From the NCBI GenBank assembly GCA_038240295.1, contig JBBSDW010000004.1, positions 1-52,432 on the forward strand: a stretch of DNA of 52,432 nucleotides, given 5' to 3'. Below are positions 1 through 6,707 of this stretch, one piece after another (the first letter of the stretch is position 1; each line of letters starts with the position of its first letter). This stretch comes from JABDDM01 sp038240295 (GTDB lineage: Bacteria > Bacteroidota > Ignavibacteria > Palsa-1295). The notes below the pieces were generated by a model, which was given only the letters and a program-made list of their open reading frames with translations, made no database searches and had not been told where the DNA came from. The translations under genes were made by a program, and so were the position numbers.

Positions 1-1
1 C

Positions 2-757
2 ATTGATCTTCCAAATGGCGGCCGGTCGGTGGTGATGGGCAACGCGATCATGAAGGGACCCAAGGCCCAGAATCACCAGCTTATACGGTACGGCGAGGAA
101 GGCCTGATAAATCCCGACTCCGAACTCTTTGTGATCAACAATACGATGGTCACCGAACTTGGCTCGACGACCTTCATCACGATCGCAAACGGTGCAGCGC
201 CGGCGAAGGTCGCGAACAATATTTTCGCAGGTGCGGGTGTCGTGTTATCCGGCGTCGCCGATAGCTCGTTCAACGCGAGTGCACCGGACACAGCATACTT
301 CAAATTTCGCAACTCCGCGCCCTTCGATTATCACCTGACGCCAAGTTCACCGGAGCTGCAGGGAACATCGAACACCGCACCGACGGGCAGCAACCTTCCG
401 GTCTATCAGTACGAGCATCCGCTGGACAGCGCGCTTCGTCTTCGATTCGTACCTTCGATCGGCGCTTATGATCGTCCGATCAGTCAAAGCGTGTCGGCCT
501 CGGTCATGCAAAAGAATCTGTTGGTAAATTTTCCGAATCCCTTCGAGCGTTCAACGACGATCCGGATTCCGAACGATGAACACCGGCCGCTTCATCTTGA
601 AGTATACGATGCGGCAGGACGGTTGATGATGTCGAGTTACGAGAACCAGAAGAATGGTCAGATCACGCTGAACGCGAGTGGACTTGCGCCGAGTACGTAT
701 GTTTATCGACTCATCGGGACGAGTCGCGTTTACGCTGGGCAATTCATCGTGCGATGA
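2..757 (+). CDS. C-terminal part of a T9SS-exported surface protein (5' end outside window)
   Basis: The frame is open from base 2, so this is the tail of a larger gene that begins before the window. About 250 residues are visible. The first part (VMGNAIMKGPKAQN, LFVINNTMV, KVANNIFAGAG) has the short-strand N-rich rhythm of a right-handed parallel beta-helix. The last ~80 residues form a type A T9SS sorting domain: NFPNPFERSTTIRIP, then LEVYDAAGRLM, then LAPSTYVYRL and a basic end FIVR. Known biology: such domains direct export through the type IX system and are then cleaved. I infer a secreted or surface-attached protein, possibly polysaccharide-binding. The true start, signal peptide and any catalytic residues are not visible. 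Confidence 0.82.
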   Translation: MDLPNGGRSVVMGNAIMKGPKAQNHQLIRYGEEGLINPDSELFVINNTMVTELGSTTFITIANGAAPAKVANNIFAGAGVVLSGVADSSFNASAPDTAYFKFRNSAPFDYHLTPSSPELQGTSNTAPTGSNLPVYQYEHPLDSALRLRFVPSIGAYDRPISQSVSASVMQKNLLVNFPNPFERSTTIRIPNDEHRPLHLEVYDAAGRLMMSSYENQKNGQITLNASGLAPSTYVYRLIGTSRVYAGQFIVR

Positions 758-787
758 AATAACGCGGGCCGTGCCTCTGAGACAATA

Positions 788-819
788 TTGCGAACGCTCA
801 AAGCAGGGTGCTATATTTG
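788..819 (+). promoter_or_regulatory. Bacteroidota-type promoter upstream of lipoprotein gene
   Basis: TTG at 788-790 and TATATTTG at 812-819, separated by 21 nt, match the Bacteroidota housekeeping pattern TTG-N19-21-TAnnTTTG. The elements end about 60 nt before the chosen lipoprotein start at 881. This is a consensus match read by eye; no transcription start is known. Confidence 0.55.
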
Positions 820-880
820 CCGGTCGATTCGTTAAGTCGAAGTTAACGCCATGTTGCTTTCTTATTATTTTTTTACGATC

Positions 881-1591
881 ATGAAATCTGCTACTGGATC
901 TAAGAGTCTATTCACGCTCCCATTCTTGCTGATGCTTATCGTTGCCTGCTCAAGTTGCAGCAGCTCGACGAGCACACCCCCAGGCAATAACAACACGGGC
1001 GCGACCCGACCCAAGGTCGGGAGTACGTTTACCGATAGCTCGTACACGAAGGATAATTCGCTATCCAATGTGGCCGCCTCAGGAACGACGGTAACCTATA
1101 CACTCGTAGATACGAATGCCACCAAGTCGACGATGATGGGCGGCGTTTATGAGTTTACCAGCCCAATGGATACGATCTGGCAGCATTATGAGACGAACGG
1201 CGATCTTTCGGTTTATGCACCTTTTGCTGCGGGCGGATATTACGTGGGCTCCGAATGGATCACGTTCCCCGTTAGTTCGCAGTCTTCATCGAACATTCCG
1301 ACGCTGAAAGGATATGTGCTTGACTCTGTTACGGTCAATGGCACAATGGCTGGAGAGGGCAGCGGTACTCAGCAGATTGGAATGCAGTCTTCGCTTAGTG
1401 TCCAAAAGGCACAGATGAATATCTCGGCAGTCTCTGCGCTTGCGGGCACGGTCCCGGGCACTGTAAGTGTATCCTACGCGCCGAGCATCGGTTTCGTTAC
1501 GCATGAGACCATCACCACGACAGGGATGGTGTTAGGTACTAACATCTCAGGTGGATCGGACAAGTTTTTGATCTCATACAATCTGAAGTGA
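881..1591 (+). CDS. Hypothetical lipoprotein, 236 aa
   Basis: I chose the ATG at 881, not the upstream in-frame ATG at 851. It gives a standard lipoprotein signal: a basic start (MKSATGSK), a hydrophobic stretch (LFTLPFLLMLIVA) and a lipobox cysteine near residue 23, followed by a Ser/Thr/Pro/Asn-rich linker (SSSTSTPPGNNN). The mature part is rich in Thr, Ser and Val with alternating polar/hydrophobic residues, which suggests beta structure. No known domain is recognised. It lies alone between a T9SS cargo gene and a terminator-bearing repeat, with its own promoter-like sequence 60 nt upstream. Likely anchored in the inner or outer membrane; function unknown. Confidence 0.75.
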   Translation: MKSATGSKSLFTLPFLLMLIVACSSCSSSTSTPPGNNNTGATRPKVGSTFTDSSYTKDNSLSNVAASGTTVTYTLVDTNATKSTMMGGVYEFTSPMDTIWQHYETNGDLSVYAPFAAGGYYVGSEWITFPVSSQSSSNIPTLKGYVLDSVTVNGTMAGEGSGTQQIGMQSSLSVQKAQMNISAVSALAGTVPGTVSVSYAPSIGFVTHETITTTGMVLGTNISGGSDKFLISYNLK

Positions 1592-1609
1592 TGTTACGCT
1601 GACCGAGCG

Positions 1610-1783
1610 CCCTCATCCCCAACCCTTCTCCCATTTTGTTCTGATGACTGCGTCATAAGCAACAAAATAGGAGAAGGGAGCTTTTTTTTAACTTCTTTTC
1701 CCAACCTGTTCCCAGTTCCCCGTTCGCTGTTCCCTTGTTCCCTTCCCCAACTAAGAACTAAGCACTAAGAACTAAAAACTCTC
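1610..1783. repeat. Direct repeat copy 1 (174 bp) containing a long hairpin
   Basis: This segment recurs almost unchanged at 1830-1998. It starts CCCTCATCCCCAAC, contains a long hairpin, then a pyrimidine-rich run of TTCCC units (TTCCCAACCTGTTCCCAG) and ends with a small internal repeat of ACTAAGAACT/ACTAAGCACT. It has no coding potential. Relative to copy 2 it has an extra 5 bases near 1624. Confidence 0.9.
1623..1689 (+). terminator. Strong intrinsic terminator after the lipoprotein gene
   Basis: CCCTTCTCCCATTTTGTT pairs with AACAAAATAGGAGAAGGG, with an inner arm CTGATGAC/GTCATAAG around TGC. This gives a stem of about 26 bp with one mismatch in each part, followed by GC and a run of eight T. 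It stands 32 nt past the lipoprotein stop. Confidence 0.8.
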
Positions 1784-1829
1784 CAGACCAGCGCATCGTT
1801 GGGCCGCAGTGGAGATGTCGTCCCCATCA

Positions 1830-1998
1830 CCCTCATCCCCAACTCCCATTTTGTTCTGATGACTGCGTCATAAGCAACAAAATAGGAGAAGGGAGCTTTT
1901 TTTAAACTTCTTTTCCCAACCTGTTCCCAGTTCCCCGTTCGCTGTTCCCTTGTTCCCTTCCCCAACTAAGAACTAAGCACTAAGAACTAAAAACTCTC
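1830..1998. repeat. Direct repeat copy 2 (169 bp), immediately upstream of porX
   Basis: Second copy of the 1610-1783 element, lacking 5 bases (CCTTC) in the left arm of the outer stem and with a one-base difference around the T-run. A 46-bp spacer separates the copies. It ends 33 bp before the porX start, so the element forms most of the porX leader. Confidence 0.9.
1843..1903 (+). terminator. Second terminator-like hairpin, in the porX leader
   Basis: Same hairpin as at 1623-1689 but with a shorter outer stem (CTCCCATTTTGTT with AACAAAATAGGAG), followed by GGGAGC and seven T. It could stop read-through into porX unless the porX promoter lies downstream of it. Confidence 0.65.
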
Positions 1999-2031
1999 GT
2001 TCACAAGCCAGTGATCACTTGAAAAGGAAAC

Positions 2032-3618
2032 ATGTCCAAAGGTAGAATTCTCTGGGTCGATGATGAGATCGACTTGCTTCGGCCGCATATCATGCTGCTC
2101 GAACAGCGTGGCTACGAAGTGCAAACTGCGAACAACGGCGAGGATGCGATCGCGCTTGCGCAGTCGGGACCGATCGATCTCGTATTTCTCGATGAGATGA
2201 TGCCCGGAATGGGTGGACTCAGAACCCTCGAGCGGCTCAAACTGCACGCGCCGCAGACACCTGTGGTCATGGTCACAAAGTCCGAAGAAGAAGATTTGAT
2301 GGAGCAGGCGATCGGCAAGAAGATCGCGGATTATCTGACGAAGCCTGTTAATCCAACGCAGGTCCTGCTGGCGGTCAAGAAATTCTTGGAAGGCAAGCAG
2401 ATCGTCGATGAAGCAGTCTCGCGTGATTATACGCAGGAGTTCGCACGCATGTCCGTCGAGATCATGAACGCTCGAAATGCTGCGGACTGGACGCAGCTTT
2501 ATATCAAACTTGTCAACTGGGAAGTAGAACTCGACGAGCGCGGCGGACTCGGACTTAAACAAACGCTGCAGGATCAGAAGCGCGAAATGAATTCGGAGTT
2601 CGCAAAATTCATCGAGCGAAATTACAAGAGCTGGGTCAACACGGTTTACGTTAGTTCGAACGCCGACGAGCGCCCGGCGCTTTCGCCCGACATCACGCAG
2701 GAGTTCGTGCTGCCCGAAGTAACGTCGGAGGCGAAGCAGCACATCGTTTATTTCGTGATCGATTGTATGCGGCTCGATCAGTGGCTCATCATGGAGCACG
2801 AACTGCGAAATCTTTTTACCTTCACGAAAAATTATTACTACGGCATTCTGCCGACCGCGACGCCTTACGCACGCAACGCGATCTTCTCTGGACAATTTCC
2901 AAGCGAGTTCGCAAAGCAATTTCCGAATACGTTTGCCATTGGCGAGGACGATGAGCATTCGCAGAATAAGAACGAAGGCGAAATGCTGCAGGGGCTGCTC
3001 GATCGAAAAAAGATCAAGCTTCGAACCGATCTGAAATATATCAAGATCATCGACCGCGAGTATGGTGCAGGCATTGCCCAGAACATCGTGACGCATGCCC
3101 GCAATCACCTTACGGCAATCGTCGTCAACTTCGTCGATATGCTCGCGCATAACCGTTCGGATTCGCCGATCTTGAAAGAGATCGCGCCGGATGAAAGCGC
3201 CTATCGTTCGCTGACCCGTTCCTGGTTTCAGCATTCGAGTCTGCTCGAAATGTTTCGATCGCTTGCAAAGCAGCCGAACGTGAAGATCATTGTCACGACC
3301 GATCACGGCTCGATCAGGAGCCTGCGCGGCGCGAAGGTCATCGGCGATCGCGAGACCTCAACCAGCTTGCGCTATAAATATGGCCGCAATGTAAAAGCGG
3401 AGGATAAGCAGGCGATGCAGATCCGGAAACCGGAAGAATACAAACTCCCCAATCGTGGAGCGGTTTCGAATTACATCATCGCCAAAGAAGATTACTATTT
3501 CGTCTATCCGACCGACTATCACAAATACCTCAATCACTATCGCGACACCTTCCAGCATGGCGGGATCTCGATGGAGGAAATGATCCTGCCGGTGATCACC
3601 ATGCAGCCGAAGGGATAG
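2032..3618 (+). CDS. porX: PorX-type response regulator/PglZ phosphatase-like protein
   Basis: 528 aa. Residues 1-120 form a CheY-like receiver: acidic pair D10/D11, phospho-acceptor D54 in VFLDEMMPGM, switch Thr in VMVTK, conserved Lys in LTKPVNP. The remainder is a PglZ/alkaline-phosphatase-superfamily domain with plausible metal ligands D244 (VIDCMRLDQW), T275/T277 (LPTATPYARN), D369 and H373 (NFVDMLAHNR), D424 and H425 (TTDHGS). This architecture is characteristic of PorX, the cytoplasmic regulator of the type IX secretion system, which works with the kinase PorY and an ECF sigma factor; its C-terminal domain hydrolyses phosphoesters in studied species. AAGGA lies just before the ATG. tsaE follows 3 nt after the stop, so the genes are likely cotranscribed. 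No PorY gene is present here. Confidence 0.93.
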   Translation: MSKGRILWVDDEIDLLRPHIMLLEQRGYEVQTANNGEDAIALAQSGPIDLVFLDEMMPGMGGLRTLERLKLHAPQTPVVMVTKSEEEDLMEQAIGKKIADYLTKPVNPTQVLLAVKKFLEGKQIVDEAVSRDYTQEFARMSVEIMNARNAADWTQLYIKLVNWEVELDERGGLGLKQTLQDQKREMNSEFAKFIERNYKSWVNTVYVSSNADERPALSPDITQEFVLPEVTSEAKQHIVYFVIDCMRLDQWLIMEHELRNLFTFTKNYYYGILPTATPYARNAIFSGQFPSEFAKQFPNTFAIGEDDEHSQNKNEGEMLQGLLDRKKIKLRTDLKYIKIIDREYGAGIAQNIVTHARNHLTAIVVNFVDMLAHNRSDSPILKEIAPDESAYRSLTRSWFQHSSLLEMFRSLAKQPNVKIIVTTDHGSIRSLRGAKVIGDRETSTSLRYKYGRNVKAEDKQAMQIRKPEEYKLPNRGAVSNYIIAKEDYYFVYPTDYHKYLNHYRDTFQHGGISMEEMILPVITMQPKG

Positions 3619-3621
3619 TTC

Positions 3622-4080
3622 ATGCGGGGTGAGGAAACGTTCACGAGTTACTCGGAAGAGGAGACTGTCGCGCTCGGCGAGTCATTCATGCGAGCACACG
3701 CATGCGTCGGGTTGGTCGTCGCGATCTACGGTGAACTTGGCGCCGGCAAGACGCACTTCGTGAAAGGCATCGCACGAGCGCTCTCGATCGAAGCGCGTGA
3801 GCTGACTTCGCCTACGTACGCGCTCGTCAATGAATACGCATGTTCGCTGCCGACTGGCGAAGCGATCACTCTTTTTCATCTCGATTGCTACCGTTTCGAA
3901 AACCCCGATGAACTGATAGAGTTAGGCGTCGAGGATTATCTGATGCCCGAGAGTGGGATCACGGTGATCGAATGGGCGAAGCGTGTTGAAAAATTTCTGC
4001 CGCATTCGCGAATCCAAATTCGAATCACATCAAGCTCCGAAGCTGTGCGAACGATCACGATCACAAATCTTCCAGCATGA
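3622..4080 (+). CDS. tsaE: tRNA t6A biosynthesis ATPase TsaE
   Basis: 152 aa, the usual size for TsaE. A Walker A motif GELGAGKT lies at residues 37-44, followed by HFVKGIARAL. The family signatures SPTYALVNEY and LFHLDCYRFE follow, then IEWAKR near residue 118. TsaE is the P-loop ATPase that works with TsaB and TsaD to make threonylcarbamoyladenosine at tRNA position 37. It starts 3 nt after porX and shares an ATGA overlap with tsaB, so the two Tsa genes are translationally coupled. TsaC and TsaD are not in the window. Confidence 0.93.
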   Translation: MRGEETFTSYSEEETVALGESFMRAHACVGLVVAIYGELGAGKTHFVKGIARALSIEARELTSPTYALVNEYACSLPTGEAITLFHLDCYRFENPDELIELGVEDYLMPESGITVIEWAKRVEKFLPHSRIQIRITSSSEAVRTITITNLPA

Positions 4081-4652
4081 TCCTGCTCATCGATACGTCG
4101 AGCGCGCGATTGCTTGTCGGTCTTGGATCGGAAGATGAAACGTTGCTCGCATTTCGAGAACGCACCGCAGCCGCCAACGAGCGTGGCATTCACGATGCGC
4201 GGCTTGCACTCGAAGTCACAGGTCTTCTCGCAGAGTTCGAAGTTGCTGCGAAAGATGTTGCACGGATCGGTATCGTGATCGGACCCGGCTCGTTCACCGG
4301 ACTTCGCATCGGTCTCGCGTTTGCAAAAGGCTTTGCCAGCGCTTGGAGCGCTCAGATCATTCCGATCGTCAAACATGAACTGCTCGCACTTGCTTCGTTA
4401 GCGGACGATCAACGGCTGGTGACCGATGGCTATCAGCCGGCGCTCGCCTATATTGCGCGAAATGGAAATCCGAAGGCGGTGGATCTCCTGAAGAGAAGCG
4501 ACATCGACTTAACAGACGCGCGAACCGAAGATAGCATGACTTCGCAGGAGCTCTTGGGCCGGATGCTCTTACTTACAGCGCATGGCGCCGCCGCCGATTT
4601 TGCGAGCGTCGAACCGCTCTATTTGGTCGATTTTGCGCCCACCCTTTCTTAA
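4077..4652 (+). CDS. tsaB: tRNA t6A biosynthesis protein TsaB (short form)
   Basis: 191 aa. The N-terminal half is typical TsaB: ILLIDTSSARLLVGL, then GIHDARLALEV at the helix that usually carries the H-x-x-x-L partner contact, then IGPGSFTGLRIGLAFAKG. The C-terminus also fits (VEPLYLVDFAP). TsaB is a catalytically inactive ASKHA-fold partner that bridges TsaD and TsaE. It overlaps tsaE by ATGA. The protein is about 30-40 residues shorter than common homologues. The missing part is internal: the usual DARR-x-EVY segment after the LxxLA helix is absent and replaced by a short LADDQRLVTDGY stretch. Either this is a lineage-specific trim or an old in-frame deletion. Confidence 0.88.
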   Translation: MILLIDTSSARLLVGLGSEDETLLAFRERTAAANERGIHDARLALEVTGLLAEFEVAAKDVARIGIVIGPGSFTGLRIGLAFAKGFASAWSAQIIPIVKHELLALASLADDQRLVTDGYQPALAYIARNGNPKAVDLLKRSDIDLTDARTEDSMTSQELLGRMLLLTAHGAAADFASVEPLYLVDFAPTLS

Positions 4653-4840
4653 TATCGGCGCTTTCGGAACCCAAAGCGCCCGATTCTATGTAGTTTAGCT
4701 GTTGCAGGAGCTCCGTCCGTAATGTTCTGACCCCCGCTCGTGTAACCTTTCATCGTCAACAGATTTTTTACGTATATCGCTATCTTGTGAGTGTTGGAAA
4801 AGATAGCTTCGACGCCCAACGATCTTAACAGTTATCAGTC

Positions 4841-5722
4841 ATGAAAGCACGGTTTCAATATTTCATACCGCTCGCGTTTCTCCTTTTTATGGTTGCCCTC
4901 TGCGCGACTTCTATGCGGCACACCAACGATGCTCGAGCAGCAAATATGCTTCAAGTCGATTCTTCGACCGGTCAGCCACCGCAGATCAAGATGGACGAAG
5001 AAGTCTATGACTTCAAGGATATCGAGCTTGGCACGATCGTCGAGCACACCTTCCTGATCCATAACACAGGCGGCGACACGCTTACGATCATCGATGCGCA
5101 TCCTTCGTGCGGATGCACGGCAGCGATCATGGATTTCAAGAAGATCCCTGGTGGCGGGACTGCCCATCTTAAGGTCAAGTTCGATTCGAACAACAAGGGT
5201 GAAGGCCCGATCGTGAAGCTTATCACGATCACCTCCAACTCGCACGATCAGGCCGAGAAGGTCATCCGCATCACGGGACGTATCGTAAAGTCGAAGACAG
5301 CGCATAAGAATATGGCGATGCATCTCGACGGCGTCTTCCAGGGCGATTGCGCAAAGTGCCATGTCGATAAAGGCAAGGGCGAACTTGGCGCAAGACTTTA
5401 TGATCAGGATTGCGCAATCTGCCACGGCCTCAAGGCCGAAGGAAAACCGGGTCCGGAGCTTTCGAGCGACGCGATGATGAAGCACACGGCAAAGGATTGG
5501 CAGAAGATCATCGCCAACGGAATGCCGCACACCAACATGCCCGCATTCGCGATCAAGAACAAAGGACCGCTTGGCGACGAAGAGATCGCTTCGCTCGTCG
5601 AATATATGGGCGCCGTCAAAAAAGAGCTGACGCGCAACCGCACACTCAAAGGAACTTCGCCAACAAGCGGCAATACAAGCACATCAAGCGGGGCCGTTAC
5701 AACTCAGACGATGGTGCACTAA
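4841..5722 (+). CDS. Exported DUF1573 and cytochrome c fusion protein
   Basis: 293 aa. The N-terminal signal sequence or anchor (FIPLAFLLFMVALCA) is followed by a DUF1573 Ig-like domain at about residues 50-150, with VYDFKDIELG, HTFLIHNTG and the signature HPSCGCT around 87-93. A class I cytochrome c domain follows, with two CxxCH motifs (CAKCH 170-174, CAICH 191-195) and a likely axial Met at residue 233 in TNMPAF. The second CxxCH sits in the standard context LYDQDCAICHG; the first is an extra site. The tail is Ser/Thr-rich. Role: probably periplasmic electron transfer, partner unknown. A terminator follows at 5751, so it appears to be transcribed alone. Confidence 0.85.
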   Translation: MKARFQYFIPLAFLLFMVALCATSMRHTNDARAANMLQVDSSTGQPPQIKMDEEVYDFKDIELGTIVEHTFLIHNTGGDTLTIIDAHPSCGCTAAIMDFKKIPGGGTAHLKVKFDSNNKGEGPIVKLITITSNSHDQAEKVIRITGRIVKSKTAHKNMAMHLDGVFQGDCAKCHVDKGKGELGARLYDQDCAICHGLKAEGKPGPELSSDAMMKHTAKDWQKIIANGMPHTNMPAFAIKNKGPLGDEEIASLVEYMGAVKKELTRNRTLKGTSPTSGNTSTSSGAVTTQTMVH

Positions 5723-5750
5723 CCATTGACTGAATTTTTCATAGTCGTAA

Positions 5751-5782
5751 AAAAGGGGATGGCTGGTTGCCATCCCTTTTTT
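5751..5782 (+). terminator. Intrinsic terminator after the cytochrome c gene
   Basis: GGGATGGC and GCCATCCC form a perfect 8-bp stem around TGGTT, flanked by AAAA on the left and TTTTTT on the right. The flanking A and T tracts make it symmetric, so it could also act on the minus strand. Confidence 0.85.
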
Positions 5783-5846
5783 CGTTTTATATTTATAGTC
5801 GAAACGTCGCAAGCTTCCAACTCTCACTAACGCTGAAGTCCTGATC

Positions 5847-6707
5847 GTGTATCGCATTTGGTTCTATGTCATTTCGCTGATCGTTTGTTCGTGCGTCCCA
5901 GTTTCGCTGCGGGCGCAATCCGGGCCGGAGGCTGGATCGGTTCGTTCGTCAGCACTGGCGGGCGCGGTCGTTGGATACAATCATGGCAACCCGCTCGATG
6001 CGAATCCTGCGTCGTCGCCAATCGATTCTGCTCATGCCTTTGCGATCGAAGGATTGTTCAGTCCCAACATTGCGGGGCTCGATCATTCGAATCAGATCGC
6101 TGCTACGCTTGCAACGAAGCTCGAAGTGATCGACGCAACGGTGGGCGCCGGATTTGTGCGTTATGGATATGGCGACTTGTTCTCCGATCAAACGATCGCG
6201 CTCTCGTTGCAGCGCTCGTTTCAATTGGGCAGCGCTCGAAGTGCAAACGCGGGGTTGCGAGCGCGCTACAGATCATTTTCCTTTGGCGAAGCCGCACCAC
6301 CGATCTCCAGTCTGTTGCTCGATGCCGGTCTTCAATTCAGTCTTACATCGACAATCGGAATAGGTGTAGCAGCTCAGAATCTCCTCGGAGCGCATCTGAT
6401 CGTGGCCGATGGTAGTCTGGAGTCGTATAAACGCGATTTCGATTTTGGGCTCGTCATCAGTCCGTTGCGCAGCAAGATCTCAATCGCGGCTGCCGCACGA
6501 ACGACTATTGGCGATCACACGCGGGGAAAATTCGCTGCCGAGTATTCGCTTGAGGATTATCTTGTTCTTCGTATCGGAGCGTTGACCGATCCAAGCGTGA
6601 TCACTGGAGGCATTGGCCTCAAGTATCATGGGATCGCTCTCGACGCGGGCATAGTCTCTTCGCCGCTCAATACTCAACTAACTCTTGGATTCGGTTGGCA
6701 ATGGTGA
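5847..6707 (+). CDS. PorV/PorQ-like outer-membrane beta-barrel protein
   Basis: 286 aa with a GTG start and a signal peptide (IWFYVISLIVCSCVPVSLRAQ). The mature start, GSVRSSALAGAVVGYNHGNPLDANPAS, follows the pattern of PorV/PorQ/UPF0164 barrels, in which an early SA-x-GGA motif and a DxNPA-like motif are conserved. Repeated amphipathic strands and a C-terminal aromatic (GFGWQW) fit a membrane barrel. In T9SS bacteria PorV shuttles cargo and PorQ acts with PorZ; this one could be either, or only a relative. The stop codon overlaps the start of the next barrel gene, so the pair is translationally coupled. Confidence 0.68.
   Translation: MYRIWFYVISLIVCSCVPVSLRAQSGPEAGSVRSSALAGAVVGYNHGNPLDANPASSPIDSAHAFAIEGLFSPNIAGLDHSNQIAATLATKLEVIDATVGAGFVRYGYGDLFSDQTIALSLQRSFQLGSARSANAGLRARYRSFSFGEAAPPISSLLLDAGLQFSLTSTIGIGVAAQNLLGAHLIVADGSLESYKRDFDFGLVISPLRSKISIAAAARTTIGDHTRGKFAAEYSLEDYLVLRIGALTDPSVITGGIGLKYHGIALDAGIVSSPLNTQLTLGFGWQW

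Noticed and set aside
1610..1998. Insertion sequence
   Set aside because: No transposase frame; only a duplicated non-coding element.
1987..3306. 439-codon minus-strand frame opposite porX
   Set aside because: Arg/His/Asp-rich composition typical of an antisense shadow; porX on the plus strand has complete domain motifs.
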